Shown: in pieces, positions 7,915-16,479 of the stretch
Position numbering within the stretch: the first letter of the stretch is position 1
How the letters are laid out: the number at the start of each line of letters is the position of its first letter
Assembly: GCA_905221605.1 (NCBI GenBank)
Contig: CAJNDS010000218.1
Span: 110,001 to 135,000, forward strand
Length of the DNA stretch: 25,000 nucleotides
Source: Symbiodinium natans
Lineage: Eukaryota; Sar; Dinophyceae; Suessiales; Symbiodiniaceae
Direction of reading: 5' to 3'
Position numbers and translations under genes: made by a program
The notes under the pieces: model-generated
Databases searched by the model: none
Told to the model about the DNA's origin: nothing
The model's input: the letters and a program-made list of their open reading frames with translations, nothing else

Positions 7915-8022
7915 TGGTCAGTTCTCAAAAAGTTGGCCCTTTTGGGGGGTTTAGGGTTTGGGGTAGGAGTCCGCCTTAGAATAGTGAACCCCAAAAGGGG
8001 CCATCATTTAGAGAAGTGGCCA
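7915..8022. mobile_element. TIR element with a degenerate telomeric core
   Basis: The two ends are inverted repeats of about 30 bases. Shared blocks in order are TGG, CA, TTCTC, AAA and TGGCCC, then TTTTGGGG; the right arm is read as reverse complement from 8022. Left arm 7915-7947, right arm 7989-8022. The interior holds one or two TTTAGGG-like heptamers. No second copy was seen in the window. Confidence 0.55.
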
Positions 8023-8120
8023 AACATCCGCTCTCTTCGTTCCCTACGTGCACAAGCTCGACTGGTCTGAATCCTCAACGGGGGTGCAGCATGGTGCAGC
8101 AGCAGCGCTGCCGAGGCGAA

Positions 8121-8370
8121 CCCCAAACCCTAAACCCTAAACCCTAAACCCTAAACCCTAAACTCTAAACCCTGAACCCTGAACCCTGAACCCTAAACCC
8201 TAAACCCTAAACCCTAAACTCTAAACCCTAAACCCTAAACTCTAAACCCTAAACCCTGAACCCTGAACCCTAAACCCTGAACCCTAAACAATGAACCCTG
8301 AACCCTAAACCCTAAACCCTAACCCGAACCCAGACCCTAAATCCCAAAACCCGAAACTTGAGCCCTAAAC
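8121..8370 (-). repeat. Telomere-type array, C-strand, long, with CCCTGAA and CTCTAAA variants
   Basis: About 32 heptamers. Runs of CCCTGAA appear twice, and CTCTAAA recurs three times at regular spacing (8162, 8218, 8239 approximately), suggesting a copied multi-heptamer block. The 3' part decays. Confidence 0.94.
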
Positions 8371-8456
8371 CTTTTGGTGGGGCTTGCGCCTGGGGTCTGC
8401 CCAGCAACGATACTGCGTGACCTGCGACGGGATTTCGGGGCCATTTCGGGGTGTCC

Positions 8457-8582
8457 AGGTTTAGGGTTCGGGGGTTGGGGTTTAGGTTTAGGGAGTGGGG
8501 TTTGGGGTTTGGGGTTTGGGGCTTCGAAGTTCAGAGTGTCGGGTTGGCCTTGGTTTTGGGGTTTGAGGTTTACGGTTTAGGG
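8457..8582 (+). repeat. Decayed G-strand telomeric sequence
   Basis: TTTAGGG, TTTGGGG and TTCGGGG units. The overlapping + frames (8374-8580 and 8451-8717) are translated telomere repeat for most of their length. Confidence 0.75.
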
Positions 8583-9040
8583 GCGCTTTTCTCACCTCCG
8601 GTAAGTATCGGGAATGAAGCATGGTATAGTGATGATAACATACTTGGAATGTTAACCCCCCACCCCACCCGGTTCTTCACTGTCCTACAAACTACATTTC
8701 TGGCGGGTCCTTGCTGAAAGAAGTCCCGGGCCTTTTTGTTGAGGGACCCTGGTTCAGGACAACCTTACGAAATCAGGGTTGCTTCTTACCCCCCGCCCCT
8801 GTCAGAGCCTCCATTGCTCCGATTCCTCGAGAGCTAAAGCCCACGACGAACCGAGACCCAGAGCCCTCACAGTCGTTGACGTCCTTTAATGCAGGAGGTC
8901 GCCTGCTTCCCCTACACCGTTCTCACTATCCTCTCGTGCCACCCCAAACCCAAACCACCGAAGCGCTTTTTGCACCGGGCAAGCTTGGGGGCAGTTTCGC
9001 CTCCCACGTTGTCCCGAGGCAGCGGCAGGCTCCTATGTCC
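8583..9040. other. Unique spacer, no gene recognised
   Basis: About 450 bases of non-repetitive GC-rich sequence. Two overlapping + frames (118 codons at 8711-9067; 84 codons at 8889-9143) cross it and run into the MITE-like element. Neither has a domain I recognise. Confidence 0.4.
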
Positions 9041-9166
9041 TACTTGGAGGTTCATGGGTACTTTTAACCACAGTATAAGTCTACTTATAACCTACTTAGG
9101 TGACTCAGGGGGGCTTATCAGTACAGTTAAAAGACTAGGGTGATAAGTACCCTGAACCTCGAAGTA
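9041..9166. mobile_element. MITE-like element, copy 2
   Basis: The terminal inverted repeats are long: the left arm 9041-9063 and the reverse complement of the right arm 9145-9166 differ by one substitution and one single-base indel. Motifs are TACTT, then GAGGTTCA, then GGGTACTT. Inside is ATAAG/CTTAT dyad symmetry (ATAAGTCTACTTAT). The core 9050-9159 aligns with 2570-2678 without rearrangement. About 126 bp with no coding capacity, which fits a non-autonomous DNA transposon. No certain target-site duplication. Confidence 0.75.
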
Positions 9167-9190
9167 TGTGGTTGACTCGCAGTGGTCGAG

Positions 9191-9210
9191 CCCCCCCCCC
9201 CCCCCCCCCC
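9191..9210. repeat. Poly-C run of 20
   Basis: Twenty uninterrupted C residues shortly after the MITE-like element. Confidence 0.98.
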
Positions 9211-10320
9211 GCAACTGACATGCTTCGTTCCTTGGGGCCTTCGCCGGTTTTCGGCAGACAGCCCTGAAGGTTGCAACGGCTTCGAAGATGTGGGAGTAGC
9301 GACAAGGGCTTGCGGCTTGGGGTCGTGGCCCAAAACCTCGAGGCCTAGAAGCCTTCTTGCCCTGTGGTCTTCTAGATTAACCCGCCCCTTCGGATCATGC
9401 ACCCAATACGAATGGAAATCCTGCTGCTCTAAACTCTGAACCCTCGGTTCATGCAACTCCCAACGCTCCTAGGCACCAAAAGCCGCGCTCAGAGCTCGCC
9501 GTGCACGACTAAGGCGCTCCGTTCGTTCTGTCAGCAGAGTTGGCTTCATGCTGTGTAGGGCTCTGGACTCTTGGATGCCATTGAAAGTTAAACTAGGAGC
9601 GTAACTACAGTGTACTGCCACATGATCTTCGACTAGACAATAGGTGGTCGAAAGCAGCTCCAGCAATGAACATGAATCCTGAGCAGTGTCAACATCGCCG
9701 GTATCATCGCCAGCGGTATCATCAGGGCAAGTTACATACACCAAGTATCTGCAACGTATGACGGTACAAAAACGACAACAGCTACCGAGATGACGAGTCA
9801 AAAGCCCATCACTCTGTGACTTTTGACACGAACGACACGCAACGAAGGTCCGAGGAGACGACGGCCACACCTTCGAGGATGGTGAATCCGACACCCTGTG
9901 CGTGCAGTAATGGTTACCACTTTCCAGGTGCGATTGTCCAAAAACGACGACAATTTCGAGGAACGAGACACAGCGAACATCGTGCCAGTACGATGGTCCA
10001 AAGACACTGCTTCGAGCATGACGAAGGCGACTCGCCGTGTGCACCGGAAAAAGTGGCCGATTATGAGCCCAGAACAGATGAAACAACCAAATCGCCAAAG
10101 ATTTGCGGGCACAAACGCGGCGCGCCCTTCCTGGCCTCCGTCGTGAGAAGCAGATATATTCGAGGAAGAGAGACAGACGTCTGTGTCATCAGACGTCGAG
10201 CACTATCTACCAAAGCAGTCCGCGAAAAGGCCCTCACAGCATCTTCGGCACTAAACGTGAAAGTGGTGTTTCAATCGTCTGTCGTCCTCATGACGAAAAC
10301 ATCACTTGTTGCTAAGTAGA
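9211..10320. other. Largest unique block of the central window; unassigned open frames
   Basis: About 1.1 kb with almost no telomeric sequence. Both strands carry long open frames: 209 codons on the minus strand (9469-10098) and 167 codons on the plus strand (9816-10319), overlapping each other, plus 104 codons on the minus strand (9798-10112). The minus 209-codon frame begins at TTG and has no ATG until about residue 180; the plus frame begins at GTG. The minus product has many Cys/His residues and an acidic DDTAGDDTGDVDTAQD stretch, but no family I can name. The motif TTCGAGGA recurs (about 9872, 9955, 10158). An exon of an intron-containing gene is possible; chance frames in a GC-rich sequence are equally possible. 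Confidence 0.35.
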
Positions 10321-10411
10321 AACCATGCTTCGAAAACAACCTGCCTGAACTTGGGAAAGAACATGGGTTCCCCTACTACCCCCCTCTATACTACCCCCCC
10401 CTGGGTTCCCC

Positions 10412-10414
10412 CTA

Positions 10415-10480
<66 letters not shown>

Positions 10481-10481
10481 T
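10412..10481 (+). repeat. (AAT)n microsatellite
   Basis: About 22 uninterrupted AAT triplets. On the minus strand it translates as poly-leucine, which accounts for a spurious 62-codon frame. Confidence 0.98.
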
Positions 10482-10613
10482 CAAAAAAACTCAACGCCAC
10501 TGAAAGTTACAGCCGACTCTGCATGGCTTGAGTGTGCAGCAGTTTGGGGTTTTCAGCATCGCGAGTTCATAGAACTGACGGCTGTAAGGTTGGGCCCCCA
10601 GACCCCATACTAA

Positions 10614-10694
10614 ACCCCAAAAGCCCTAAACCTTAAACCCTAAACCCTCAACCTGAAACCCTAAACCTTCAACCCTAAACCCTAAACCCTAAAA
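10614..10694 (-). repeat. Telomere-type array, C-strand
   Basis: CCCTAAA with CCTTAAA, CCCTCAA and CCTTCAA variants; the left arm of an inverted pair with the array at 10797. Confidence 0.88.
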
Positions 10695-10746
10695 ACCCAG
10701 GACCTCGGGCCTCTCCCAAGGCAGAAGACGATCCGACGGAAGCAGC

Positions 10747-10767
10747 GATCTACAGGAGTTGTAGATC
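10747..10767. repeat. 8-bp stem-loop in a spacer capped by inverted telomeric arrays
   Basis: GATCTACA (10747-10754) pairs with TGTAGATC (10760-10767) over a 5-base loop. The roughly 100-base spacer has a C-strand array on its left and a G-strand array on its right, the same arrangement as a whole linear chromosome. Confidence 0.5.
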
Positions 10768-10796
10768 CTGCAGGCACCGCGTTCCGGCCCAAGGGA

Positions 10797-10850
10797 GTTT
10801 AGGGTTTAGGGTTTAGGGTTTAGGGTTTAGGGTGTAGGGTTTAGGGTTTG
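10797..10850 (+). repeat. Telomere-type array, G-strand
   Basis: Seven to eight TTTAGGG units with one TGTAGGG. Confidence 0.93.
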
Positions 10851-10895
10851 AGGAGGTTGAACGCCCCCAAGCTGACCCCGTGCAAGCACTAGCTG

Positions 10896-11097
10896 CGGTT
10901 TAGGGTTTAGGGTTTAGGGTTTAGGGTTTAGGGTTTAGGGTTTAGGGTTTAGGGTTTAGGGTTTAGGGTTTAGGGTTTAGGGTTTAGGGTTTAGGGTTTA
11001 GGGTTTAGGGTTTAGGGTTTAGGGTTCGGGGTGTAGGGTTTAGGGTTTAGGGTTTAGGGTTTAGGGTTTAGGGTTTAGGGTTCGGGGTGTAGGGTTC
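10896..11097 (+). repeat. Telomere-type array, G-strand, long
   Basis: About 28 units. The pair TTCGGGG-TGTAGGG occurs twice (about 11025-11038 and 11081-11094), separated by pure TTTAGGG, so a block of seven or eight heptamers seems to have been duplicated. Confidence 0.96.
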
Positions 11098-11208
11098 AAA
11101 ATTTGGGGTCCGCCGACCCTGACCGGCGTGTTGGATGGGAAAAGGAGGAGGGGGGGGTCCCCCGGCAGCTTTTTCGTGGAGGAACAGGCGTAACTCATCG
11201 ACCAGAGG

Positions 11209-11304
11209 CCCCCCTGCCCCCCCCCCCCCCCCCCCCCTACCCCCCCCCTGCCCCCCCCCCCCCCCCCACCCCCCCCCCACCCCCCCCCCCCTACCCCCCC
11301 CACC
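11209..11304 (+). repeat. C-rich tract
   Basis: Nearly pure C for about 95 bases, broken by single T, A or G bases. It yields proline-rich frames on + and glycine-rich frames on -, all artefactual. Confidence 0.95.
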
Positions 11305-11335
11305 CAAACCCCCCACCCAAACCAATACTTAAATT

Positions 11336-11387
11336 GTTCTCCGGGGTCGGCGGCTTGAGCCGTTCTCCGGGGTCGGCGGCTTGAGCC
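11336..11387 (+). repeat. Perfect 26-bp tandem duplication
   Basis: The unit beginning GTTCTCCGGGGTCGGCGGCT occurs at 11336-11361 and again, identically, at 11362-11387. It is followed by GAGCC/GGCTC dyad symmetry. The identity suggests a recent event. Confidence 0.95.
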
Positions 11388-11400
11388 GGAGGCTCTTAAA

Positions 11401-11478
11401 TTTAGGGTTTAGGGTTTAGGGTTTAGGGTTTTGGGTTTTGGGTTTTGGGTTTTGGGTCTTGAGTTCAGTGTTTAGGGT
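11401..11478 (+). repeat. Telomere-type array, G-strand, with TTTTGGG block
   Basis: Four TTTAGGG units, then four TTTTGGG units, then decay. Confidence 0.9.
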
Positions 11479-11585
11479 GTAGGGCTCCGCACACCAAGAG
11501 CAGCAAAAAATTGCTCTGAAGCCCCTGAAACTTCACAGCCCGCTGGCCGACTCGAGCATGCCGAAAGGGTCAGCAGCAGCACTAT

Positions 11586-11655
11586 AATCCCTATGAAGGA
11601 CTGTTAGTATAAGGGGGGAACATCCCAAAATATACCTTTAATGATACTAGGGATT
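11586..11655. repeat. Short nested inverted repeat
   Basis: AATCCCTA (11586-11593) faces TAGGGATT (11648-11655). Just inside, TAGTAT faces ATACTA. Possibly another tiny foldback insertion. Confidence 0.35.
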
Positions 11656-11809
11656 CAAAGTCCGTAGTTTGGGTGGGAGGGTGAGCAAACCCCGAACCAC
11701 CCATCGCAACCCCCAAGCATCATGGAGGGGATCGAGCGCAATCACCGCAGAATGCCGATGCCCCAAAACCAAAAGCCCTGACCTGAAAGTCTGAACTTCA
11801 AAACCTAGA

Positions 11810-11926
11810 ACCCCAAACCCTAAGCTCTTGTTAAAACTAAACCTGAAACCACGAAAGCCCCCAAAAGACAACTAAACCCCGACAACCCTAAACCGTAAAC
11901 CCTTAACCTTAAACCCTAAACTGCAG
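11810..11926 (-). repeat. Decayed C-strand telomeric sequence
   Basis: CCCTAAA-like units interrupted by unique bases. Confidence 0.65.
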
Positions 11927-11977
11927 GAAAGGCTCCTGGTTTCAGGCCTCTCCTGGCATGGGGTTTTCAGAAAAAGT

Positions 11978-12060
11978 TAAGGTTTAGGGTTTCGGGTCTA
12001 GTGTTTCAGGTTCGGGCCATGGTTCTAGGGTTTATGGCTGAGGGTTTAGGGTAAAGTTGA
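11978..12060 (+). repeat. Decayed G-strand telomeric sequence
   Basis: TTTAGGG, TTTCGGG, TCTAGTG and TTTATGG units. The orientation flips relative to the preceding tract. Confidence 0.65.
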
Positions 12061-12124
12061 GGTTTGGCATTGCTGGGTGGAAGGCGCCTCGGATTGCAGG
12101 CCATTTTGTGCGTTGGAGGTTGAG

Positions 12125-12232
12125 GAAACCCTAAATCCGAAACCCCACGCCCTAAATCCTAAACCCTAAGCCCTAAACCCTAAGCCCTAAACCCTAAACC
12201 CTAAGCCCTAAACCCTAAGCCCTAAACCCTTT
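12125..12232 (-). repeat. C-strand array with 14-bp dimer (CCCTAAACCCTAAG)
   Basis: CCCTAAA and CCCTAAG heptamers alternate for several cycles, giving a 14-bp higher-order repeat. Confidence 0.9.
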
Positions 12233-12386
12233 AACTCTAGACTCTTGAAGGAGTTTGGGCCCCCGGGCTCGGAATTTGCGATGTAGGGCTAAGCCAAAAA
12301 GGCCTCGTCCAAGGAAGACTCGGTTTGTTGATTAGATTCTAGGGTGTAGGGGTTAGGGCTTGTAGGAATTGTTTAGAGCTTAGGCA

Positions 12387-12489
12387 AACCCCTAAACCCT
12401 AAACCCTCAACCTTGAACCCTCAACCTTGAACCCTAAACCTTAATTCCTAAACCCTAAACCCTAAACCCTAAACCCTAAACCCTGAACC
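12387..12489 (-). repeat. Telomere-type array, C-strand
   Basis: Starts with a CCCTCAACCTTGAA dimer repeated twice, then becomes pure CCCTAAA. Confidence 0.93.
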
Positions 12490-12568
12490 TCTCCAGAGCC
12501 AAAGCATGCCCTGGGCGGCAGCACATCCGCCCAGATCACGGCGGCCTGTGAGAGGCGCAGGAAAGGGA

Positions 12569-12636
12569 GGAGGGTTTAGGGACAGGGCTGAACTTAGGGC
12601 TTAGGGCTTAGGGTTTAGGGTTTAGGGTTTAGGTTT
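12569..12636 (+). repeat. Telomere-type array, G-strand, short
   Basis: CTTAGGG followed by TTTAGGG units. Confidence 0.85.
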
Positions 12637-12985
12637 GAATCCGATAACACACGCGCGCACACTCTCTCGGTCCGAGTCGCTACTGTTGAGTTCAAGGTTG
12701 GCTGTGTGGCAGATGTGGCGCGCTTGGTTCAAAGACGTTGGCTTTTGGGTTGCGGCTGAAGAGTTACAAGTAGGGTTTAGGGACTCATGGGTTTATGGGT
12801 TAAGCTTTGACTCTAGCCCATGCGAGACCTCTGCACAAAACCCAACATCATCAACTCTTTTACACCTCCTGGTTGCAGACCCAAAACCGCTCCTCAAGCA
12901 AGATGCCCACAGCAGCTTTCTGATGGCTGCAGAAAACGACCCGAGGGCAGGGGGCTGGCTTGGGAGCCCCAGCGCGCGCTGGCGC
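12637..12985. other. Unique spacer, no gene recognised
   Basis: A + frame of 148 codons (12635-13081) spans it, starting at TTG and ending in translated telomeric repeat. The non-repeat part has no motif I know. Confidence 0.4.
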
Positions 12986-13150
12986 TTCAGGCTTCAGGGT
13001 TTTGGGTTTGGGGTTCTTAGGGTTTCGGTTTTTGGGGTTTTGGGTTTTTGGGTTTTTAGGATTTGGGTTTTTGGGGTTTAGGGTTTGGGGTAGGGTTTTT
13101 GGGGTCTGGGGGTCTGAAATTCTACGCCTTGGGGTTTGCGGGTTTGGAGA
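12986..13150 (+). repeat. Decayed G-strand telomeric sequence, T-rich variant
   Basis: TTTTGGG, TTTTTGGG and TTTCGG units. Confidence 0.75.
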
Positions 13151-13242
13151 TGTTATTTGTGGGTCCTAAATTGGGAGCCTCCTTCCTCTTTATCCTGCAA
13201 CCCTCGTGCAAACAGCAAGGCCTACACCAAGAGGGGTCTCCC

Positions 13243-13313
13243 CCCAAACCCTAAACCCTAAACCCTACACCCTAAACCCTAAACCCTAAACCCTAAACCC
13301 TAAACCCTAAACC
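13243..13313 (-). repeat. Telomere-type array, C-strand
   Basis: Ten units of CCCTAAA, one CCCTACA. Confidence 0.95.
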
Positions 13314-13387
13314 TGCCTATTTGGGGCAGCTCTTAAATTACAGCCCCTTTCTCGGTAGAAAAAAAAGAAAGCCAACCCAAAAAGCAC

Positions 13388-13500
13388 GCTAAACCCTCAA
13401 CCAAACCCTAAACCCTAACCTCTAAACCCTAGAAAAACCCTAAACCCTCAACTCGAAACCCTAGACCCTAAACCCTCAAAACCCTAAACCCCAAACCCTT
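13388..13500 (-). repeat. Telomere-type array, C-strand, degenerate
   Basis: CCCTAAA with CCCTCAA, CCCTAGA and CCTAACC variants. Confidence 0.85.
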
Positions 13501-13606
13501 TTTGAAGGTCTGGTTCTGGAGTTCAAGGTGCCTGGCCTCTTCGATGCTGACCACCTCACGACCGCGGCAAGTGCCCGGTATGCCTTCTTTGTGCATGGAG
13601 GGGCGG

Positions 13607-13692
13607 GGGTTTAGGGTTTAGGGTTTGGGGTTTGGTATGGGGTTTGGGGTTTAGGGTTTAAGGGTTTAGGGTTTCGGGCTTAGGGCTTCAAA
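13607..13692 (+). repeat. Telomere-type array, G-strand, degenerate
   Basis: TTTAGGG, TTTGGGG and TTTCGGG units. A short C-strand tract follows at 13710-13735. Confidence 0.85.
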
Positions 13693-13840
13693 GCCTTTAA
13701 AGCACCCTAAGCGCCCTAAACCCTAAACCCACCCCAACACCCTTTCAACCCTGAAACCCCAGACCCGAACCCACGGGCAACTTCCCCATTGCAGCCCAAG
13801 GATTGCCCTCGCCCTGGGCAAAGCGCAGAAAGTATTGCGG

Positions 13841-14318
13841 TTTGGGTTTAGGGTTTAGGGTTTAGGGTTTAGGGTTTAGGGTTTAGGGTTTAGGGTTTAG
13901 GGTTTAGGGTTTAGGGTTTAGGGTTTAGGGTTAGGTTTAGGGTTTAGGGTTTAGGGTTTAGGGTTTAGGGTTTAGGGTTTAGGGTTTAGGGTTTAGGGTT
14001 TAGGGTTTAGGGTTTAGGGTTTAGGGTTTAGGGTTTAGGGTTTAGGGTTTAGGGTTTAGGGTTAGTGTTTAGGGTTTAGGGTTTAGGGTTTAGGGTTTAG
14101 GGTTTAGGGTTTAGGGTTTAGGGTTTAGGGTTTAGGGTTTAGGGTTTAGGGTTTAGGGTTTAGGGTTTAGGGTTTAGGGTTTAGGGTTTAGGGTTTAGGG
14201 TTTAGGAGGGTTTAGGAGGGTTTAGGGTTTAGGGTTTAGGGTTTAGGGTTTAGGGTTTAGGGTTTAGGGTTTAGGGTTTAGGGTTTAGGGTTTAGGGTTT
14301 AGGGTTTAGGGTTTAGGG
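13841..14318 (+). repeat. Longest telomere-type array of the window, G-strand
   Basis: About 478 bases, roughly 68 heptamers and almost entirely perfect TTTAGGG. The only breaks are a one-base loss near 13933, a TTAGTG unit near 14062 and a doubled TTTAGGAGGG near 14202-14220. Such purity means recent origin or active homogenisation. Confidence 0.98.
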
Positions 14319-14516
14319 TGTGGCCGGTGTATTCTTTCGGCCCAGGAGACTTGGATTTCTTCCCCAAGGGCCCCTGTGCCCGTTCACCGTCGGCTTCGGA
14401 GTAGCCCTAAGCCCTGAACCTTAAGGACTTTAAACTCAAGACCCTAAACCCCAAACCCCTAGACCGACTCAATTTAAGCTTCAGGGTGTAGGGTTAGGGT
14501 CTGGGTGGAGTGAAAA

Positions 14517-14588
14517 CCCTAAATCAGAAACCCTAAACCCTGAAACCTAAACCCTAAACACTAAACCCTAAACCCTAAACCCTAAACG
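14517..14588 (-). repeat. Telomere-type array, C-strand
   Basis: About nine CCCTAAA-like units. Confidence 0.9.
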
Positions 14589-14703
14589 AGGTCCGAAACC
14601 CTCGGAGTTGTGGTGAGGGGGCCCTGGACATCCGCTTTGCCTGCGGCACAGCCGATGAGCAGGGCATCACACGAGCTGACAGCCTCAGGAGGCTGCTCAG
14701 CGT

Positions 14704-14842
14704 CTAGGGTTTAGGGTTTAGGGTTTAGGGTTTAGAGTTTAGGGTTTAGGGTTTAGGGTCTAGGGTCTAGGGTCTAGGGTCTAGGGTCTAGGGTCTAGGG
14801 TTTAGGGTTTAGGGTTTAGGGTTTAGGGTTTAGGGTTTAGGT
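14704..14842 (+). repeat. Telomere-type array, G-strand, with TCTAGGG block
   Basis: Exactly six TCTAGGG units (14759-14800) lie inside otherwise TTTAGGG sequence; one TTTAGAG. It shares the variant-block arrangement with 4869-5143. Confidence 0.96.
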
Positions 14843-15538
14843 TGAGAGTCTAAGGGGTCAAGGCTTAGGCTTAGGGTCGAGGACTTCGGGTATATAAGGT
14901 TCGGGGTTTTGTGTTGAGGGCTTGGTGCGGAGGCATCTGAGCTTGATTTCTTGCACCTTAGCCCTTTCGGGCTTCGAGCCGAAGGTTTGGGGATTTCGAT
15001 GCTGGTCAAGGCAAGCTCGGTACTCCAAACCCTCAACCCTAAAGCCTCTACATGGATCATGGCCCGTTTGGGGGTACCCTTGATATGGGTCTCCGTATAG
15101 TTGCCAATGTAGACCCCAAACAGTGAGAGACCATGTGAGCCCAGAAGTCCCAAAAGCGAATGCAGTTTCGAGGGAGGCAAGCGCGGCCACACCCACGCCT
15201 AGGCGAGAGCGGGTTCGTCCAAAAACTGCGGGCGGTGGGCACCTGGAGAACAAGCCATGCTCCGCAGCTGCGCCGGCCGCGAGCGCCGTGGGCGCCGCTC
15301 GTCAACATCGACGCCCCTCTTTACTTAGCACGTTAATTGGCTGAGCAGAACCGAGAAGCCCCACATCCACCCTGAAACCTTAACACCTATATCCAGATGA
15401 TCAAGGAGAAGCCTTGAACCCCAAGCCTTATGCAACATGCCAACAGCATGGCGGCCCTTTCCGGAAACGGCTGGGGCACGGGCCGCGGCGTGAACAGCAT
15501 TGGAGACTTGTCTCTTGTACCTTGCACAGGGGGCTTTT
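14843..15538. other. Unique block, no gene recognised
   Basis: About 700 bases with few telomeric units. Overlapping minus frames of 120 and 131 codons (14830-15192; 14858-15253) both end in decayed telomeric repeat and lack recognisable motifs. Confidence 0.4.
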
Positions 15539-15573
15539 AACCCTAAACCCTAAACCCTGAACCCTAAACCCTG
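15539..15573 (-). repeat. Telomere-type array, C-strand, short
   Basis: Five CCCTAAA units, one CCCTGAA. Confidence 0.9.
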
Positions 15574-15818
15574 GGCAGCTCAAAGAGGGCCTTCAGGGTT
15601 CTTTGGGAGTTTGGGGTTTGGGGCTTTAGGGCTTACGGAACCTCTAAGGATACCCTAAACCCTAAACCCTGAAAGGGAGCCCTAAACCCCAAACTGCTCT
15701 AAAGCCCCCGAAGATCCACCGACGAGGCCCCGGCCGCAGGCGCTCCTTCTCCGGGGTCGTGGACCTTTGACGGCCGCAGGGGGTCTTTGAGCAAGGACTT
15801 TCTTGGTCCAGGGTTGTA

Positions 15819-15927
15819 TGGTTTAGGGTTTAGGGTTTAGGGTTCAGGGTTCAGGGTTTAGGGTTTAGGGTTTAGGGCAATTTCGGGTTTGGGGTTTAGG
15901 GTTCAGGGGTTTAGGGTTTTGGGCACT
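15819..15927 (+). repeat. Telomere-type array, G-strand
   Basis: TTTAGGG with TTCAGGG variants, decaying toward the 3' side. Confidence 0.9.
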
Positions 15928-16264
15928 TTGGTAAGGATGACCAAGCAACTTCCCAGTAGCTTTATCCTGCTCCTCAGTGGAGCTGCAGGTCTACCTTAAG
16001 GGATTTAGGATGACATACGGACTCTGAACGACTGAACACCTGCAAAACCTTTTCTGGCTAAGGGCTTAGAAGGGTTTGGGGGTTTAGGGTTTAGGGTCGG
16101 GAGCATCATCAAAGTTGTTGGGGAGGGGGGGGGGGGTTGCAGTAAGGTCCATTGGGGTTTTTAGGGATTAGGCTTCCTAAGCCCGAAACCCCTAAACCGC
16201 TGCAGTCTCCAGAGGCCCCCTGCGGCCGCGGTGTCGGCAGCACTGCTGGCACGATGCCACACCT

Positions 16265-16380
16265 CAGCACCGCAAAGAGGCTTAGGGTTTAGCGTTCAGT
16301 CGCTGAGGGTCTATGGTCTAGGGTGTAGGGTTTGCTGAGGTTCTATGGTTTAGGGTGTAGGGTTTAGTTTAGGGATTAAG
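16265..16380 (+). repeat. Decayed G-strand sequence with a duplicated block
   Basis: GCTGAGG-TCTATGG-T(C/T)TAGGG-TGTAGGG-TTT occurs twice, near 16302-16333 and 16334-16365, so a four-heptamer block was duplicated after it had diverged. Confidence 0.7.
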
Positions 16381-16479
16381 GCAGCAATGCCCTGAAACCT
16401 GAACCCCACCCCCCCCCTACCCTCCCGCACGCCCCTCCCGCATAAGGGGTTCAATATTAGGGGGGCAGGGAATACACCT

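Noticed and set aside
10312-10500. Poly-leucine frame on the minus strand
   Set aside because: Translation of the AAT microsatellite.
11061-11384. Proline-rich and glycine-rich frames
   Set aside because: Translation of a nearly pure C tract; no codon variety and no domain.
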